This document shows positions 25,096-32,696 of a stretch of 64,000 nt of DNA, piece by piece. Positions within the stretch are counted from its first letter, which is position 1. Every line of letters starts with the position of its first letter. Below the pieces are notes generated by a model. That model was not told the DNA's origin. It saw only the letters and a list, made by a program, of their open reading frames with translations, and did no database searches. A program made the position numbers and the translations under genes. The stretch covers positions 1 to 64,000 of the forward strand of contig NZ_FNOU01000001.1 of the NCBI RefSeq assembly GCF_900107125.1, given 5' to 3'. The stretch is from Eubacterium barkeri (GTDB taxonomy: Bacteria; Bacillota; Clostridia; Eubacteriales; Eubacteriaceae).

Positions 25096-26106
25096 ATGAT
25101 TATCGTCTTAAAACCCCAATCACCGCCATCTGAGGTCGAACGGCTCACCCAGGCTCTTTTAGAGCTGGGGGTTCGTATCCACGATATTAAGGGAGAAGAA
25201 ACCACGGTCCTGGGGCTGGTGGGGGAAACCCAGATGGTGGATATGCACAAGCTGCGTTCCAACGCCATTGTAGAAAAGGTCCTGCGGGTCCAGGAGCCCT
25301 ACAAGAAGGCCAATCGCGCCTTCCATCCCCAGGATACCATTGTGGGTGTGTCCGGGGTCCCCATTGGCGAAGGCCACGTCACGGTTATCGCCGGGCCCTG
25401 CTCCGTAGAAAGTGAGGAACAGGTGGTTGACATTGCCAAGGCCATCAAAGCCTCTGGCGCCAAGATGCTAAGGGGGGGCGCCTTTAAGCCCCGGACTTCT
25501 CCCTATGCTTTCCAGGGGATGGGCCCCACAGGCCTCGGTCTGTTGCTCAAGGCCAGAGCCGTCACCGGCCTTCCCATCGTGACGGAAATCATGGATTTAT
25601 CCCAGATTCCCCTCTTCGAGGAGGTGGATATGATCCAGGTGGGAGCCCGGAATATGCAGAATTTTACCCTTTTAAAGGAGCTTGGCCGTCTGCGCAAGCC
25701 TGTCCTCCTCAAACGGGGGCTATCCGCCACCATGAAGGAATTCCTCATGGCGGCGGAATACATCATGGCCGGAGGCAATGGGCAAATTGTGTTGTGTGAA
25801 CGGGGGATCCGGACCTTTGAAACCGCCACCCGGAACACCCTGGATATCAGCTGTATTCCCGTGCTAAAGCGCAAGACCCACCTGCCGGTCATCATCGATC
25901 CCAGCCATGCCACGGGCCTTAACTGGGCGGTGGAATCTCTGTCCAAGGCCACCATTGCTGCCGGAGGCGATGGACTCATGATCGAGGTTCATAATAACCC
26001 AGAGGAAGCCCTGTGTGATGGGGATCAGGCCATTACCCCCCAGGCCTTTGACGGCATAATGACCACCCTGAAGAAATATGCTGAATTCGAAGGGAAGCAA
26101 TTATAA
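25096..26106 (+). CDS. aroF: DAHP synthase, second copy
   Basis: Same length (336 residues) and same motifs as the preceding gene: AGPCSVES, KPRTSPYAFQG, LKRGLSATMKEF, DPSHATG. The first 40 residues and the extreme C-terminus differ most, so the two may have different feedback specificity (Tyr versus Phe), since the N-terminal domain binds the inhibitor. The stretch 25213-25344 is almost base-for-base identical to 24181-24312, which is a sign of gene conversion. RBS AAAGGAG; 21 nt separate it from the first copy, and tyrA follows after one base. Confidence 0.95.
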   Translation: MIIVLKPQSPPSEVERLTQALLELGVRIHDIKGEETTVLGLVGETQMVDMHKLRSNAIVEKVLRVQEPYKKANRAFHPQDTIVGVSGVPIGEGHVTVIAGPCSVESEEQVVDIAKAIKASGAKMLRGGAFKPRTSPYAFQGMGPTGLGLLLKARAVTGLPIVTEIMDLSQIPLFEEVDMIQVGARNMQNFTLLKELGRLRKPVLLKRGLSATMKEFLMAAEYIMAGGNGQIVLCERGIRTFETATRNTLDISCIPVLKRKTHLPVIIDPSHATGLNWAVESLSKATIAAGGDGLMIEVHNNPEEALCDGDQAITPQAFDGIMTTLKKYAEFEGKQL

Positions 26107-26107
26107 A

Positions 26108-27019
26108 ATGAAAAACCTGGCAGGAAAGAATATTGCCATCATCGGTTTGGGTCTTATGGGAGGGGCTCTGGCCATGGGACTGCGGAAGCAAGGCCCCGCC
26201 GGGATCGGTGCCTTCGACATCAATGAAGAAGTGCTGGAGACAGCCCTCCAGGATAAGGTGATCGATTGGGGAGAAAGCACCTCTGAGGGCGTGGCAGAGA
26301 TGTTAAGCCGGACGGATCTGGTCATTTTCTGCTTATATCCCAAGCAAACCGTGGATTTTATCATAACCCATATGACGGATTTTAAAGAAAAGGCCGTTCT
26401 CACCGATATTACTGGGGTCAAACAGGCGTTAATCGATGCCCTGTCTCCTTGTATGCGCCCGGATTTGGACTTCATTTTAGGCCATCCCATGGCCGGAAGT
26501 GAAAAGGAAGGCTATGGCGGTGCCGACGATTCGATCTTTAAGGGGCGTAATTATATCCTCATCCCCCGGGAGAAAAACCATCCTGAGAATATCACCTGGC
26601 TAAAGGCCATTATCCGGGATTTAGGCTTTGTCAATATCGTGGAGACCACCCCGGAAATTCATGATCAAAAAATTGCCTTCACCTCCCAGCTTTGCCACGT
26701 CATCGCCTGCGCCCTCATCGATAGCGAAGAGGATCGGCATATTTCAGACTTTGAGGGAGGAAGCTTTTGTGATCTCACCCGGATTGCCATGATTAATGCC
26801 GAAATGTGGACAGAGCTTTTCATGAGCAATAAGAAAGCACTCCTGACACAAATTGAGAAATTTGAGGAAGCCCTGGATTGTATGAAAACTGAAATTGCAA
26901 ATTCCGAGGATGAAGCACTGAAGCAGCGGCTCCAGGATGTCAGGAGAAAACGGGTTGCCATGGAGATTGACCGGCAAAATAAAAAAGCCCGGATGATGCT
27001 GAACTTAAAAGAAAATTAA
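26108..27019 (+). CDS. tyrA: Prephenate dehydrogenase
   Basis: 303 residues. The NAD-binding motif IIGLGLMGGALAMGLRK is at 11-27, and the prephenate site includes LGHPMAGSEKEGYGGAD and HDQKIAFTSQLCHVIA. It oxidatively decarboxylates prephenate (or arogenate) on the way to tyrosine. No C-terminal ACT domain is present, so feedback control probably rests on the DAHP synthases and the attenuator. The ATG is one base after the previous stop; GAAGGGAAG provides the ribosome site. A TTG/ATG start 30 nt earlier would overlap the previous gene without need. Confidence 0.93.
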   Translation: MKNLAGKNIAIIGLGLMGGALAMGLRKQGPAGIGAFDINEEVLETALQDKVIDWGESTSEGVAEMLSRTDLVIFCLYPKQTVDFIITHMTDFKEKAVLTDITGVKQALIDALSPCMRPDLDFILGHPMAGSEKEGYGGADDSIFKGRNYILIPREKNHPENITWLKAIIRDLGFVNIVETTPEIHDQKIAFTSQLCHVIACALIDSEEDRHISDFEGGSFCDLTRIAMINAEMWTELFMSNKKALLTQIEKFEEALDCMKTEIANSEDEALKQRLQDVRRKRVAMEIDRQNKKARMMLNLKEN

Positions 27020-27043
27020 AAAATAGCGAACTGAAATAGTTTA

Positions 27044-27107
27044 CTGTGAAAAAATTACATTACATATGATTTTCAGTATTGACTTTTTTTACAGAAGGTC
27101 GTATACT
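27044..27107 (+). promoter_or_regulatory. Promoter and upstream element of sRNA copy 1
   Basis: The upstream element has CTG...AAAAAATTACATTACATATG and ends ATTTTCAG (27044-27076); its ends form a CTGAAAA/TTTTCAG type dyad in the other copies. TTGACT (27079-27084), 17 bp, TATACT (27102-27107). Confidence 0.8.
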
Positions 27108-27113
27108 GTACTT

Positions 27114-27247
27114 ACATCAAGGAGATCATTCAGAGATGACACACACCCATCTTTGAAGGATTGATGTTTTAAATCATAATATTACCCCCTCTCTCCATTA
27201 TAGAACCTCGAATGCATCCCCCCTTAAAGGCATTCGAGGTTCTTTTA
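27114..27247 (+). ncRNA. Putative small RNA, tandem C-rich family, copy 1
   Basis: A promoter-to-terminator unit of about 134 nt without a reading frame. A 5' stem (ACATCAA/TTGATGT) encloses a hairpin CAGAGATG/CATCTTTG whose loop holds ACACACACC. A single-stranded core ATCATAATATTACCCC(CTCTC) follows (27173-27188 plus). Last comes a 13-bp perfect terminator stem GAACCTCGAATGC/GCATTCGAGGTTC with CCCCCC in its loop, then TTTTA. Three C-rich sites suit pairing with Shine-Dalgarno sequences, as in the LhrC and csRNA families of other Bacillota; no sequence homology to these is claimed. Confidence 0.8.
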
Positions 27248-27297
27248 TACCCTGGAATGAACGAAAGAAAAATCGGGAAAAGAAACCTTAAGTTTCG

Positions 27298-27359
27298 CTG
27301 AAAAAATTACATTACATATGATTTTCAGTATTGACTTATTTTTCATGAGGTGCTATACT
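27298..27359 (+). promoter_or_regulatory. Promoter and upstream element of sRNA copy 2
   Basis: The 31-nt element (27298-27328) starts CTGAAAAAATTACATTACAT and ends GATTTTCAG, its ends being inverted repeats. TTGACT (27331-27336), 17 bp, TATACT (27354-27359). Confidence 0.8.
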
Positions 27360-27365
27360 GTAATC

Positions 27366-27503
27366 ACATCAAGGAAGTCAATCGATGTGACACACACCCA
27401 CATTTGAAATCTTGATGAACAACCAATCATAATATTACCCCCCTCTCCATTATGAACCCTCGAATGCCTCCCCCTAAAAAGCATTTGGGGGTTCGTGTTT
27501 TCT
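27366..27503 (+). ncRNA. Putative small RNA, tandem C-rich family, copy 2
   Basis: About 137 nt. The plan is the same as copy 1: 5' stem CATCAAG/CTTGATG, inner hairpin ATGTG/CACAT with an ACACACAC loop, core ATCATAATATTACCCC (27426-27441). The terminator GAACCCTCGAATGC/GCATTTGGGGGTTC (14 bp, two G-U pairs) has CCCCC in the loop. Compared with copy 1 the stem has an extra C matched by an extra G on the other side, which is compensatory change and strong evidence that the folded RNA is under selection. Confidence 0.8.
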
Positions 27504-27537
27504 TAAAGATTTATGAAAATAACTGCCTTAAAAGATA

Positions 27538-27598
27538 CTGAAAAAATTACATTACAGTACATTTTCAGTTTGACAAATTTTTCATAAGAGCGTATACT
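27538..27598 (+). promoter_or_regulatory. Promoter and upstream element of sRNA copy 3
   Basis: The element begins CTGAAAAAATTACATTACAG and ends CATTTTCAG (27538-27568). TTGACA (27570-27575), 17 bp, TATACT (27593-27598). Confidence 0.8.
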
Positions 27599-27604
27599 AT
27601 AGAC

Positions 27605-27696
27605 ACATCAAAGAAGTAAATCATAATATTACCCCTCTTTAAATAAGAAGCCTTCGTACCGTCCCCCCTAAAGGTACAAGGGCTTCTTATTTTTTA
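27605..27696 (+). ncRNA. Putative small RNA, tandem C-rich family, copy 3 (short form)
   Basis: About 92 nt. It keeps the 5' ACACATCAAAG start, the core ATCATAATATTACCCC (27620-27635) and the terminator with CCCCCC in the loop. It lacks the internal hairpin with the ACACACCC loop that the other three have. The terminator stem (AATAAGAAGCC..CGTACC / GGTAC..GGGCTTCTT) is unrelated in sequence to those of copies 1 and 2 yet pairs over about 15 bp with one mismatch. Confidence 0.78.
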
Positions 27697-27757
27697 TCAA
27701 AGATTATGAATGCCTTAATTTCATTCAAGAAAATATAAATTTCATGTATTTTCACTC

Positions 27758-27786
27758 TTGACTTTTTTTACATAAGGATGTATACT
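27758..27786 (+). promoter_or_regulatory. Promoter of sRNA copy 4
   Basis: TTGACT, 17 bp, TATACT. The upstream element is poorly conserved here, which may mean different control. Confidence 0.75.
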
Positions 27787-27792
27787 TTAGAT

Positions 27793-27957
27793 GCATCAAG
27801 AAATACTTTTCAGCTTGTTACACACCCAAACTGAAAATTTTCAAGTGATGTTTACTCATCAGGAAGCGAGAACCTGATGGGCTATCATAATATTACCCCT
27901 CTCTCCAAGAATCCCGGCGTCTTCCCCCCAAAATGTGATGCCGGGATTCCTTTTTTT
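27793..27957 (+). ncRNA. Putative small RNA, tandem C-rich family, copy 4 (long form)
   Basis: About 165 nt. It contains a hairpin TTTTCAG/CTGAAAA with the ACACACCC loop motif and an additional hairpin CATCAGG/CCTGATG absent from other copies. The core ATCATAATATTACCCC (27884-27899) and the terminator GAATCCCGGCGTC/GATGCCGGGATTC with CCCCCC in the loop and seven T follow. It is the copy nearest the ABC transporter gene, ending about 90 nt before its start codon. Confidence 0.8.
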
Positions 27958-27987
27958 GCTTAACTTTGGGAAAACACTCTTCCCTTT

Positions 27988-28008
27988 TAATGTAATGAAG
28001 TGTATAAT
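27988..28008 (+). promoter_or_regulatory. Putative promoter of the amino-acid transporter operon
   Basis: TATAAT at 28003-28008 has a weak -35. TAATGTAATGA (27988-27998) between them is the reverse complement of TCATTACATTA, close to the ATTACATTACA core of the sRNA upstream elements. Confidence 0.5.
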
Positions 28009-28047
28009 AAGCTTAAAATTATATTAAACGCAAGAGGAGTAGTGTAA

Positions 28048-28863
28048 ATGAAGAGAAAGAGTTTGTTGATGGTTCTAATCCTGGGCCTGTTGTCCTTGGC
28101 CTTGTTCGCAGGATGCAGTAATGGCGGATCCACCAATTCAGAAAGTGCAACCAATGATGATAAAACCTTTGTGATCGGCTTGGATGATTCCTTCCCCCCC
28201 ATGGGCTTTAGGGACAAAGATAACAATATCATTGGTTTCGATGTTGACTTAGCCACAGAAGCGGCAAAACGAATGGGGATGGAAATCAAGCTGCAGGTCG
28301 TCAATTGGGATACCAAGGAAATGGAACTTGAAAATGATAAGGTCGATGCGCTCTGGAATGGGCTGACCATCACCGACGAACGGAAAGCAGCCATGGACTT
28401 TACCAATCCATACCTGGAAAACGATCAGGTCGTTGTTGTCCAGAAGGGTTCAGATATTGCCAATATCGCAGCCTTAGAAGGTAAAAAGGTTGGCGTTCAG
28501 AAGGGATCATCTGCCTATGATGCCCTAATGGATAACCCTATTAATACAAAGATTGACAGCGGGAAGCCCGTGGAATTTGATGAGAATGTATCGGCACTCC
28601 AGGATTTGGCATCTGGCCGTATCCAGGCAGTGGTGGTTGACTCCGTCGTTGCCCGCTACTATATTTCCTCTGAAAATGCAGATTTCACCATCTTAAGCGA
28701 TACCCTGTCACCCGAGCTGTACGGTGTAGCGGTTAAGAAAGGCAACACTGAGCTGAGGGATAAGATCCAGAAGGCCATGGATGAAATGGTTGCTGACGGC
28801 AGTGCCGCTAAAATTTCAGAAAAATGGTTTGGTGAAAATATCATTTACACCGGGACCAAGTAG
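28048..28863 (+). CDS. Amino-acid ABC transporter substrate-binding lipoprotein
   Basis: 271 residues. Signal peptide with lipobox LFAGC, so Cys23 should be lipidated and tether the protein to the membrane. It is followed by a Ser/Asn-rich linker and a polar amino-acid binding fold (family 3): GLDDSFPPMGFRD, GFDVDLATEAAKRMG, WNGLTITDERK, VGVQKGSSA. The pattern resembles cystine and glutamine binders; the ligand cannot be fixed from sequence. A GAAA-loop hairpin after the gene and a downstream permease and ATPase complete the system. The AAGAGGAG ribosome site is complementary to the CCTCTT/CCTCTC parts of the sRNAs just upstream. Confidence 0.92.
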   Translation: MKRKSLLMVLILGLLSLALFAGCSNGGSTNSESATNDDKTFVIGLDDSFPPMGFRDKDNNIIGFDVDLATEAAKRMGMEIKLQVVNWDTKEMELENDKVDALWNGLTITDERKAAMDFTNPYLENDQVVVVQKGSDIANIAALEGKKVGVQKGSSAYDALMDNPINTKIDSGKPVEFDENVSALQDLASGRIQAVVVDSVVARYYISSENADFTILSDTLSPELYGVAVKKGNTELRDKIQKAMDEMVADGSAAKISEKWFGENIIYTGTK

Positions 28864-28884
28864 TTTAGTCACAAATACGATTGG

Positions 28885-28910
28885 GGGCTTTGCGAAAGCA
28901 AAGCCCTTTT
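28885..28910 (+). terminator. Hairpin between binding-protein and permease genes (leaky terminator)
   Basis: GGGCTTTGC-gaaa-GCAAAGCCC followed by TTTT only. A perfect 9-bp stem with a GNRA loop and short T run inside an operon usually lets part of transcription through, giving more binding protein than permease. Confidence 0.75.
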
Positions 28911-28976
28911 AGTGTTCTGGGAGGCAGCCCTCGATGAGGGCTTCTCCTTATTATCAAATAGGAGTAGGAGATTTTT

Positions 28977-29627
28977 ATGGATTATTTGATTTCAGTGATG
29001 GGTCCCATGCTGGAAGGGGCAGGGGTTACCTTGTCCATCTTTGCCATCACCCTGGTGGCCTCCATCCCCCTGGGATTTTTCTTTACCCTCATGGCCAGGA
29101 GCCGTTTTGCACCTCTTCGGGCTTTTGCGGAGGTTTATATCTATATCCTTCGGGGAACCCCACTGCTGCTGCAGCTATTATTCGTCTACTTTGGTCTGCC
29201 GCTCATTCCGGGAATTGGTCCACTTTTAACCTTTGACCGTTTTGTGGCCGCCTGTATCGCCTTTGGCCTGAATTACGCCGCCTATTTTGCTGAAATCTTC
29301 AGAGGAGGGCTTCTGGCCATTGATAAGGGTCAGTATGAAGCCTGTAAGGTCCTGGGGCTGACCAAGGGCCAGACCCTGCGTACCGTGGTTCTCCCTCAGA
29401 TGATTCGGGTGTGCCTGCCTTCTGTGAGTAATGAAACCATTACCCTCCTCAAGGACACGGCGCTGGTAACCGTCATTGGGGTTTCAGAAATTCTCCACTA
29501 CGCCAAAGCGGCTGTCAATCGGGATGGGAATACCTCGGCCTTCCTGGTAGCCGCCATTATTTATCTCGTCATTAACTTCGTCATTACACTCGTGTTTAAA
29601 AAGCTTGAGAAAAAGTATTCGTTCTAG
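28977..29627 (+). CDS. Amino-acid ABC transporter permease (HisM/GlnP type)
   Basis: 216 residues with five or six transmembrane helices. N-terminal GAGVTLSIFAITLVASIPLG is typical of the polar amino-acid family, as are YILRGTPLLLQLLFVYFGLP and the ATPase-contacting EAA loop EACKVLGLTKGQTLRTVVLPQ. The ATG is preceded by GGAGTAGGAG. It stops 9 nt before the ATPase gene. Together with its neighbours it forms an uptake system for an amino acid, probably cystine or a similar polar substrate. Confidence 0.92.
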   Translation: MDYLISVMGPMLEGAGVTLSIFAITLVASIPLGFFFTLMARSRFAPLRAFAEVYIYILRGTPLLLQLLFVYFGLPLIPGIGPLLTFDRFVAACIAFGLNYAAYFAEIFRGGLLAIDKGQYEACKVLGLTKGQTLRTVVLPQMIRVCLPSVSNETITLLKDTALVTVIGVSEILHYAKAAVNRDGNTSAFLVAAIIYLVINFVITLVFKKLEKKYSF

Positions 29628-29636
29628 GAGCGTATT

Positions 29637-30392
29637 ATGGAAGAAATCATAAAAGTAAGCAATTTAACCAAATGCTTTGGAGATAACCAGGTCCTGACGG
29701 ATATTTCCTTCCAGGTGAATAAGGGGGATGTAGTGGCCGTTATTGGGTCCTCCGGCTCTGGAAAATCGACCCTTCTGCGCTGCCTCATTGATTTGGAGAA
29801 GGCTGACGGCGGGACCATCACCATGGAAGGACTGGATCTGGTTCGAGATGGCCAGTATCCCACTGCCCAGGAAATCCGGGGTATCATTGGTAAAATGGGG
29901 ATGGTTTTCCAGCATTTCAATCTCTTTCCCCATCTGACAGTAAGACAAAACCTTGAGCTGGCACCCCGGGTGGTGGCTAAGGAGAGTGCCAGGGTTATGG
30001 ATGAGCGCTGCGAACACTATTTGGGAAAGGTGGGCCTGGAGGGGAAAATTGACGCTATGCCCTCCACCTTATCCGGTGGTGAAAAGCAGCGGGTGGCCAT
30101 TGCCCGGGCCCTCATGATGAACCCCGATATCCTGCTCTTTGACGAGCCCACCTCAGCCCTGGACCCAGAGCTGACCGGTGAGGTGCTGAGCGTCATGCAG
30201 GAGCTGGCAGAGGAGCATATGACCATGATTGTAGTCACCCATGAAATGGGCTTCGCCCGTCGGGTGGCCAATAAGGTACTGTTCATGGATTCCGGGATTA
30301 TTCTGGAGGAAGGACCGCCAGAGGAAATCTTTGAGCACCCCAAAAATGAACGGACCAGGGAATTCCTCCAGAGCATCACCCGGAAGGAATAG
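29637..30392 (+). CDS. Amino-acid ABC transporter ATPase (GlnQ type)
   Basis: 251 residues. Walker [10 protein letters not shown] near residue 36, Q-loop [13 protein letters not shown], signature [14 protein letters not shown], Walker [16 protein letters not shown]-loop VVTHEM. The pattern [17 protein letters not shown] is that of polar amino-acid importers. Short terminator after the gene closes the operon. The spacing of 9 nt to the permease implies co-translation. Confidence 0.94.
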   Translation: MEEIIKVSNLTKCFGDNQVLTDISFQVNKGDVVAVIGSSGSGKSTLLRCLIDLEKADGGTITMEGLDLVRDGQYPTAQEIRGIIGKMGMVFQHFNLFPHLTVRQNLELAPRVVAKESARVMDERCEHYLGKVGLEGKIDAMPSTLSGGEKQRVAIARALMMNPDILLFDEPTSALDPELTGEVLSVMQELAEEHMTMIVVTHEMGFARRVANKVLFMDSGIILEEGPPEEIFEHPKNERTREFLQSITRKE

Positions 30393-30406
30393 ACCGATGA
30401 AAGGCG

Positions 30407-30431
30407 AGACACCTTCGGGTGTCTTTTTTTT
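30407..30431 (+). terminator. Intrinsic terminator
   Basis: AGACACC-ttcg-GGTGTCT with a UUCG tetraloop and a run of eight T, closing the transporter operon. Confidence 0.92.
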
Positions 30432-30516
30432 GAAATGAAAGCCAGGGATTTGACAAATAAATTGTGGAGTACAGAATACAATGATATAATGAAAAAAATA
30501 TCTTGGAGGGTAGCGG

Positions 30517-32460
30517 ATGATTGATTACCGAATCGAATATGAAATATCGGCGATTTTAATTCTCGTCATCCTGATGGTCTATTTCCTTGTCAAGCCCCGA
30601 CGTTTTTCGAAACAGCTTAATCTTTTTATTTTCTATTGTGTAGCTGTATTTTTTATTAATATTACGGATATTGCCACCGTGGTTTTGGGGTGGCATCATG
30701 CGGTCGTTCCCCTATGGCTCCTTTATGGAACCAATGCCCTCTACCTCTGTTTAGGCTTTATGTTGCCGTGCCTTTTGGCCCATTACGTTTTTGTCGCTGT
30801 TGGAAAGAAGCGAAACCTGCCATATTTAATGTATGTGCCTGCCCTGATTGGCATCCTGAGTATTTTGATTATCAATCCCTTTACCGGTTTTTTTATGTCT
30901 TTTTCTGCGGATGGCAGCTATATCCGGGGGCCCTTCAATGCTCTGGAACTCATTGTCGGGATCATTTATTTAGGGATCAGTTTGGGGTATGTCCTGAGAA
31001 ATCGTCAGAGCATTGCAAGGGAAACCTATTACACCATTCTAGCGGCAATTCTCATCAATGTCATTCTGGGTGGGATTCAGGCGTTCATGCCGGCCTATCT
31101 CCTGACGGGTTTCGGTGGCGCCCTCACCGTCGCGGTCATTTATCTTTCGGTTCAGAGCTATAATGATCAGGTCGATTCTTTGACGGGTCTACCCAGTGTG
31201 GAGGCGTTTTACCTGGACGTCTGTCGGTTGTTATATAAGAAGGACAATGATCCCCTGTGTATTATTGTCATGGATATTCAACGGTTTAGCACGATTAATA
31301 TGCTTTTAGGGTGGAAGAAAGGGAATGATTTCCTGATTCGCATCGGGCAGTTGATTCAGCAAAAAATTGATTTGGAGTGGGGCACCTATGCCCGCATGGA
31401 ATCCGATCATTTTGTAATCTGTGTACCGCTTCGTCGTCTGGAAGAAAACAAAGAACAGATTCTTAACAATCCCGATTTGGGAGGTAGTAAGGCTTTTCCC
31501 ATTGTACTGACCTATGGTGTTTACGTCATCGATGATCCCAATCTGCCGGTGGCATTGATGTGTGATCGTGCACTTTTAGCCCTTAACACGGTTAAACAAA
31601 ACTACATTGGGCGAATGGGCTGGTATACAGCGGAAATGGGCGAGCGCCAATTGGCAGAACAGAAAATTCTGACAGAGATGGCGTCAGCCTTGTCCAAGGA
31701 AGAATTTATCATCCAGCTCCAGCCTGTATTCGACATTGAAAAGAATTGCCTGGCCAGTGCCGAGGCCTTGGTGCGGTGGCATCATCCTGTGGAAGGCCTA
31801 ATCCCACCCAATGACTTTATCCCCCTTTTTGAAAAAAATGGGTTTATTCGGCTGTTGGACCACTACACTTTTAATGCGAGTTGTGCCATTTTAGCGGACT
31901 GGCGGAACCGGGGATTGCCCATGGTCCCGATTTCTGTCAATCTTTCCCAGGTAAGTTTTTACAATGTTAATCTGGGAAAGGAGATGAAGGAGACCCTTAC
32001 GCGGTACGATATTCCCCAGGAATTTATCCATATTGAAGTGACGGAAAGTGCTTATATGGAAGAGCCGAAAAAGATGATGGCAACCATTAAAGAACTGCAA
32101 GCCGATGGTTTTATCATTCTCCTGGATGATTTTGGCAGCGGGTACTCCTCATTAAATGTCTTAAAAGACATTCCCGTGGATATTCTTAAAATTGATTTGG
32201 AATTTCTCCGGGGATTTGAAGAAAATGACAAAGCTGAAAAAATTCTGTCAGCGGTGATCCATATGGCCCAGGCCCTGGGGCTGCCAATGGTGGTGGAGGG
32301 GATTGACTCCGAGGGACAACTTGCCTTTTTAAAATCCCGGGGGTGTGAGTTTGGCCAGGGGTATTATTATGCTAAACCCCTCTCGGTGATTGATTTCGAA
32401 GGAATGCTTCAGTTGCATCATTGTTCATATTCGCAATCGGAAGAAAGAATTCCTAAATAA
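30517..32460 (+). CDS. Membrane GGDEF-EAL protein, probable c-di-GMP phosphodiesterase
   Basis: 647 residues. Residues 1-215 form about seven hydrophobic segments (a sensor region like the 7TM/histidine-kinase-type input). A GGDEF-fold domain (about 220-375) has MESDHF where GGDEF should be, so cyclase activity is unlikely. An EAL domain (about 390-640) is intact at key sites: EALVRW near 415, ISVNLS, IEVTES, LDDFGSGYSS, DILKID, VVEGID. It probably degrades c-di-GMP. A TTGACA at 30450 marks the promoter region. A second protein of identical architecture is at 51377-53317. Confidence 0.9.
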   Translation: MIDYRIEYEISAILILVILMVYFLVKPRRFSKQLNLFIFYCVAVFFINITDIATVVLGWHHAVVPLWLLYGTNALYLCLGFMLPCLLAHYVFVAVGKKRNLPYLMYVPALIGILSILIINPFTGFFMSFSADGSYIRGPFNALELIVGIIYLGISLGYVLRNRQSIARETYYTILAAILINVILGGIQAFMPAYLLTGFGGALTVAVIYLSVQSYNDQVDSLTGLPSVEAFYLDVCRLLYKKDNDPLCIIVMDIQRFSTINMLLGWKKGNDFLIRIGQLIQQKIDLEWGTYARMESDHFVICVPLRRLEENKEQILNNPDLGGSKAFPIVLTYGVYVIDDPNLPVALMCDRALLALNTVKQNYIGRMGWYTAEMGERQLAEQKILTEMASALSKEEFIIQLQPVFDIEKNCLASAEALVRWHHPVEGLIPPNDFIPLFEKNGFIRLLDHYTFNASCAILADWRNRGLPMVPISVNLSQVSFYNVNLGKEMKETLTRYDIPQEFIHIEVTESAYMEEPKKMMATIKELQADGFIILLDDFGSGYSSLNVLKDIPVDILKIDLEFLRGFEENDKAEKILSAVIHMAQALGLPMVVEGIDSEGQLAFLKSRGCEFGQGYYYAKPLSVIDFEGMLQLHHCSYSQSEERIPK

Positions 32461-32463
32461 TGC

Positions 32464-32696
32464 ATCGACAAAGAAAAGCTCACCGAAGAACGCAAAGAAA
32501 AAGCGGAGTACGCCAAAAAGGTTGGTCAATTAAGCATGCAGGTTGATTGGCTTAAAAAATCTGAAGAAATTTGTGACCTGACTACGAGAGTACGTTTAGT
32601 CCAAAACTTTTGACGACTAAAGAAATACCGGCTTCTATAGGAGCAAAGCTCCTAGATATTAACCGCACAAGCATTTATTACAAGGAGGCACAGCCA
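32464..32696 (+). pseudogene. IS3-family transposase remnant (OrfA C-terminus and OrfB N-terminus)
   Basis: The first 50 codons read as the end of an IS3-type OrfA (KKVGQLSMQVDWLKKSEE is the usual GQLTMEVDWLKKK leucine-zipper end) and stop with TGA. The next frame (from 32610) reads like the OrfB start: PASIGAKLLDINRTSIYYKE. The DDE catalytic core is missing and no terminal inverted repeats are seen, so this is a scar, not a mobile element. It abuts the RhuM gene exactly where OrfB would continue. Confidence 0.75.
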
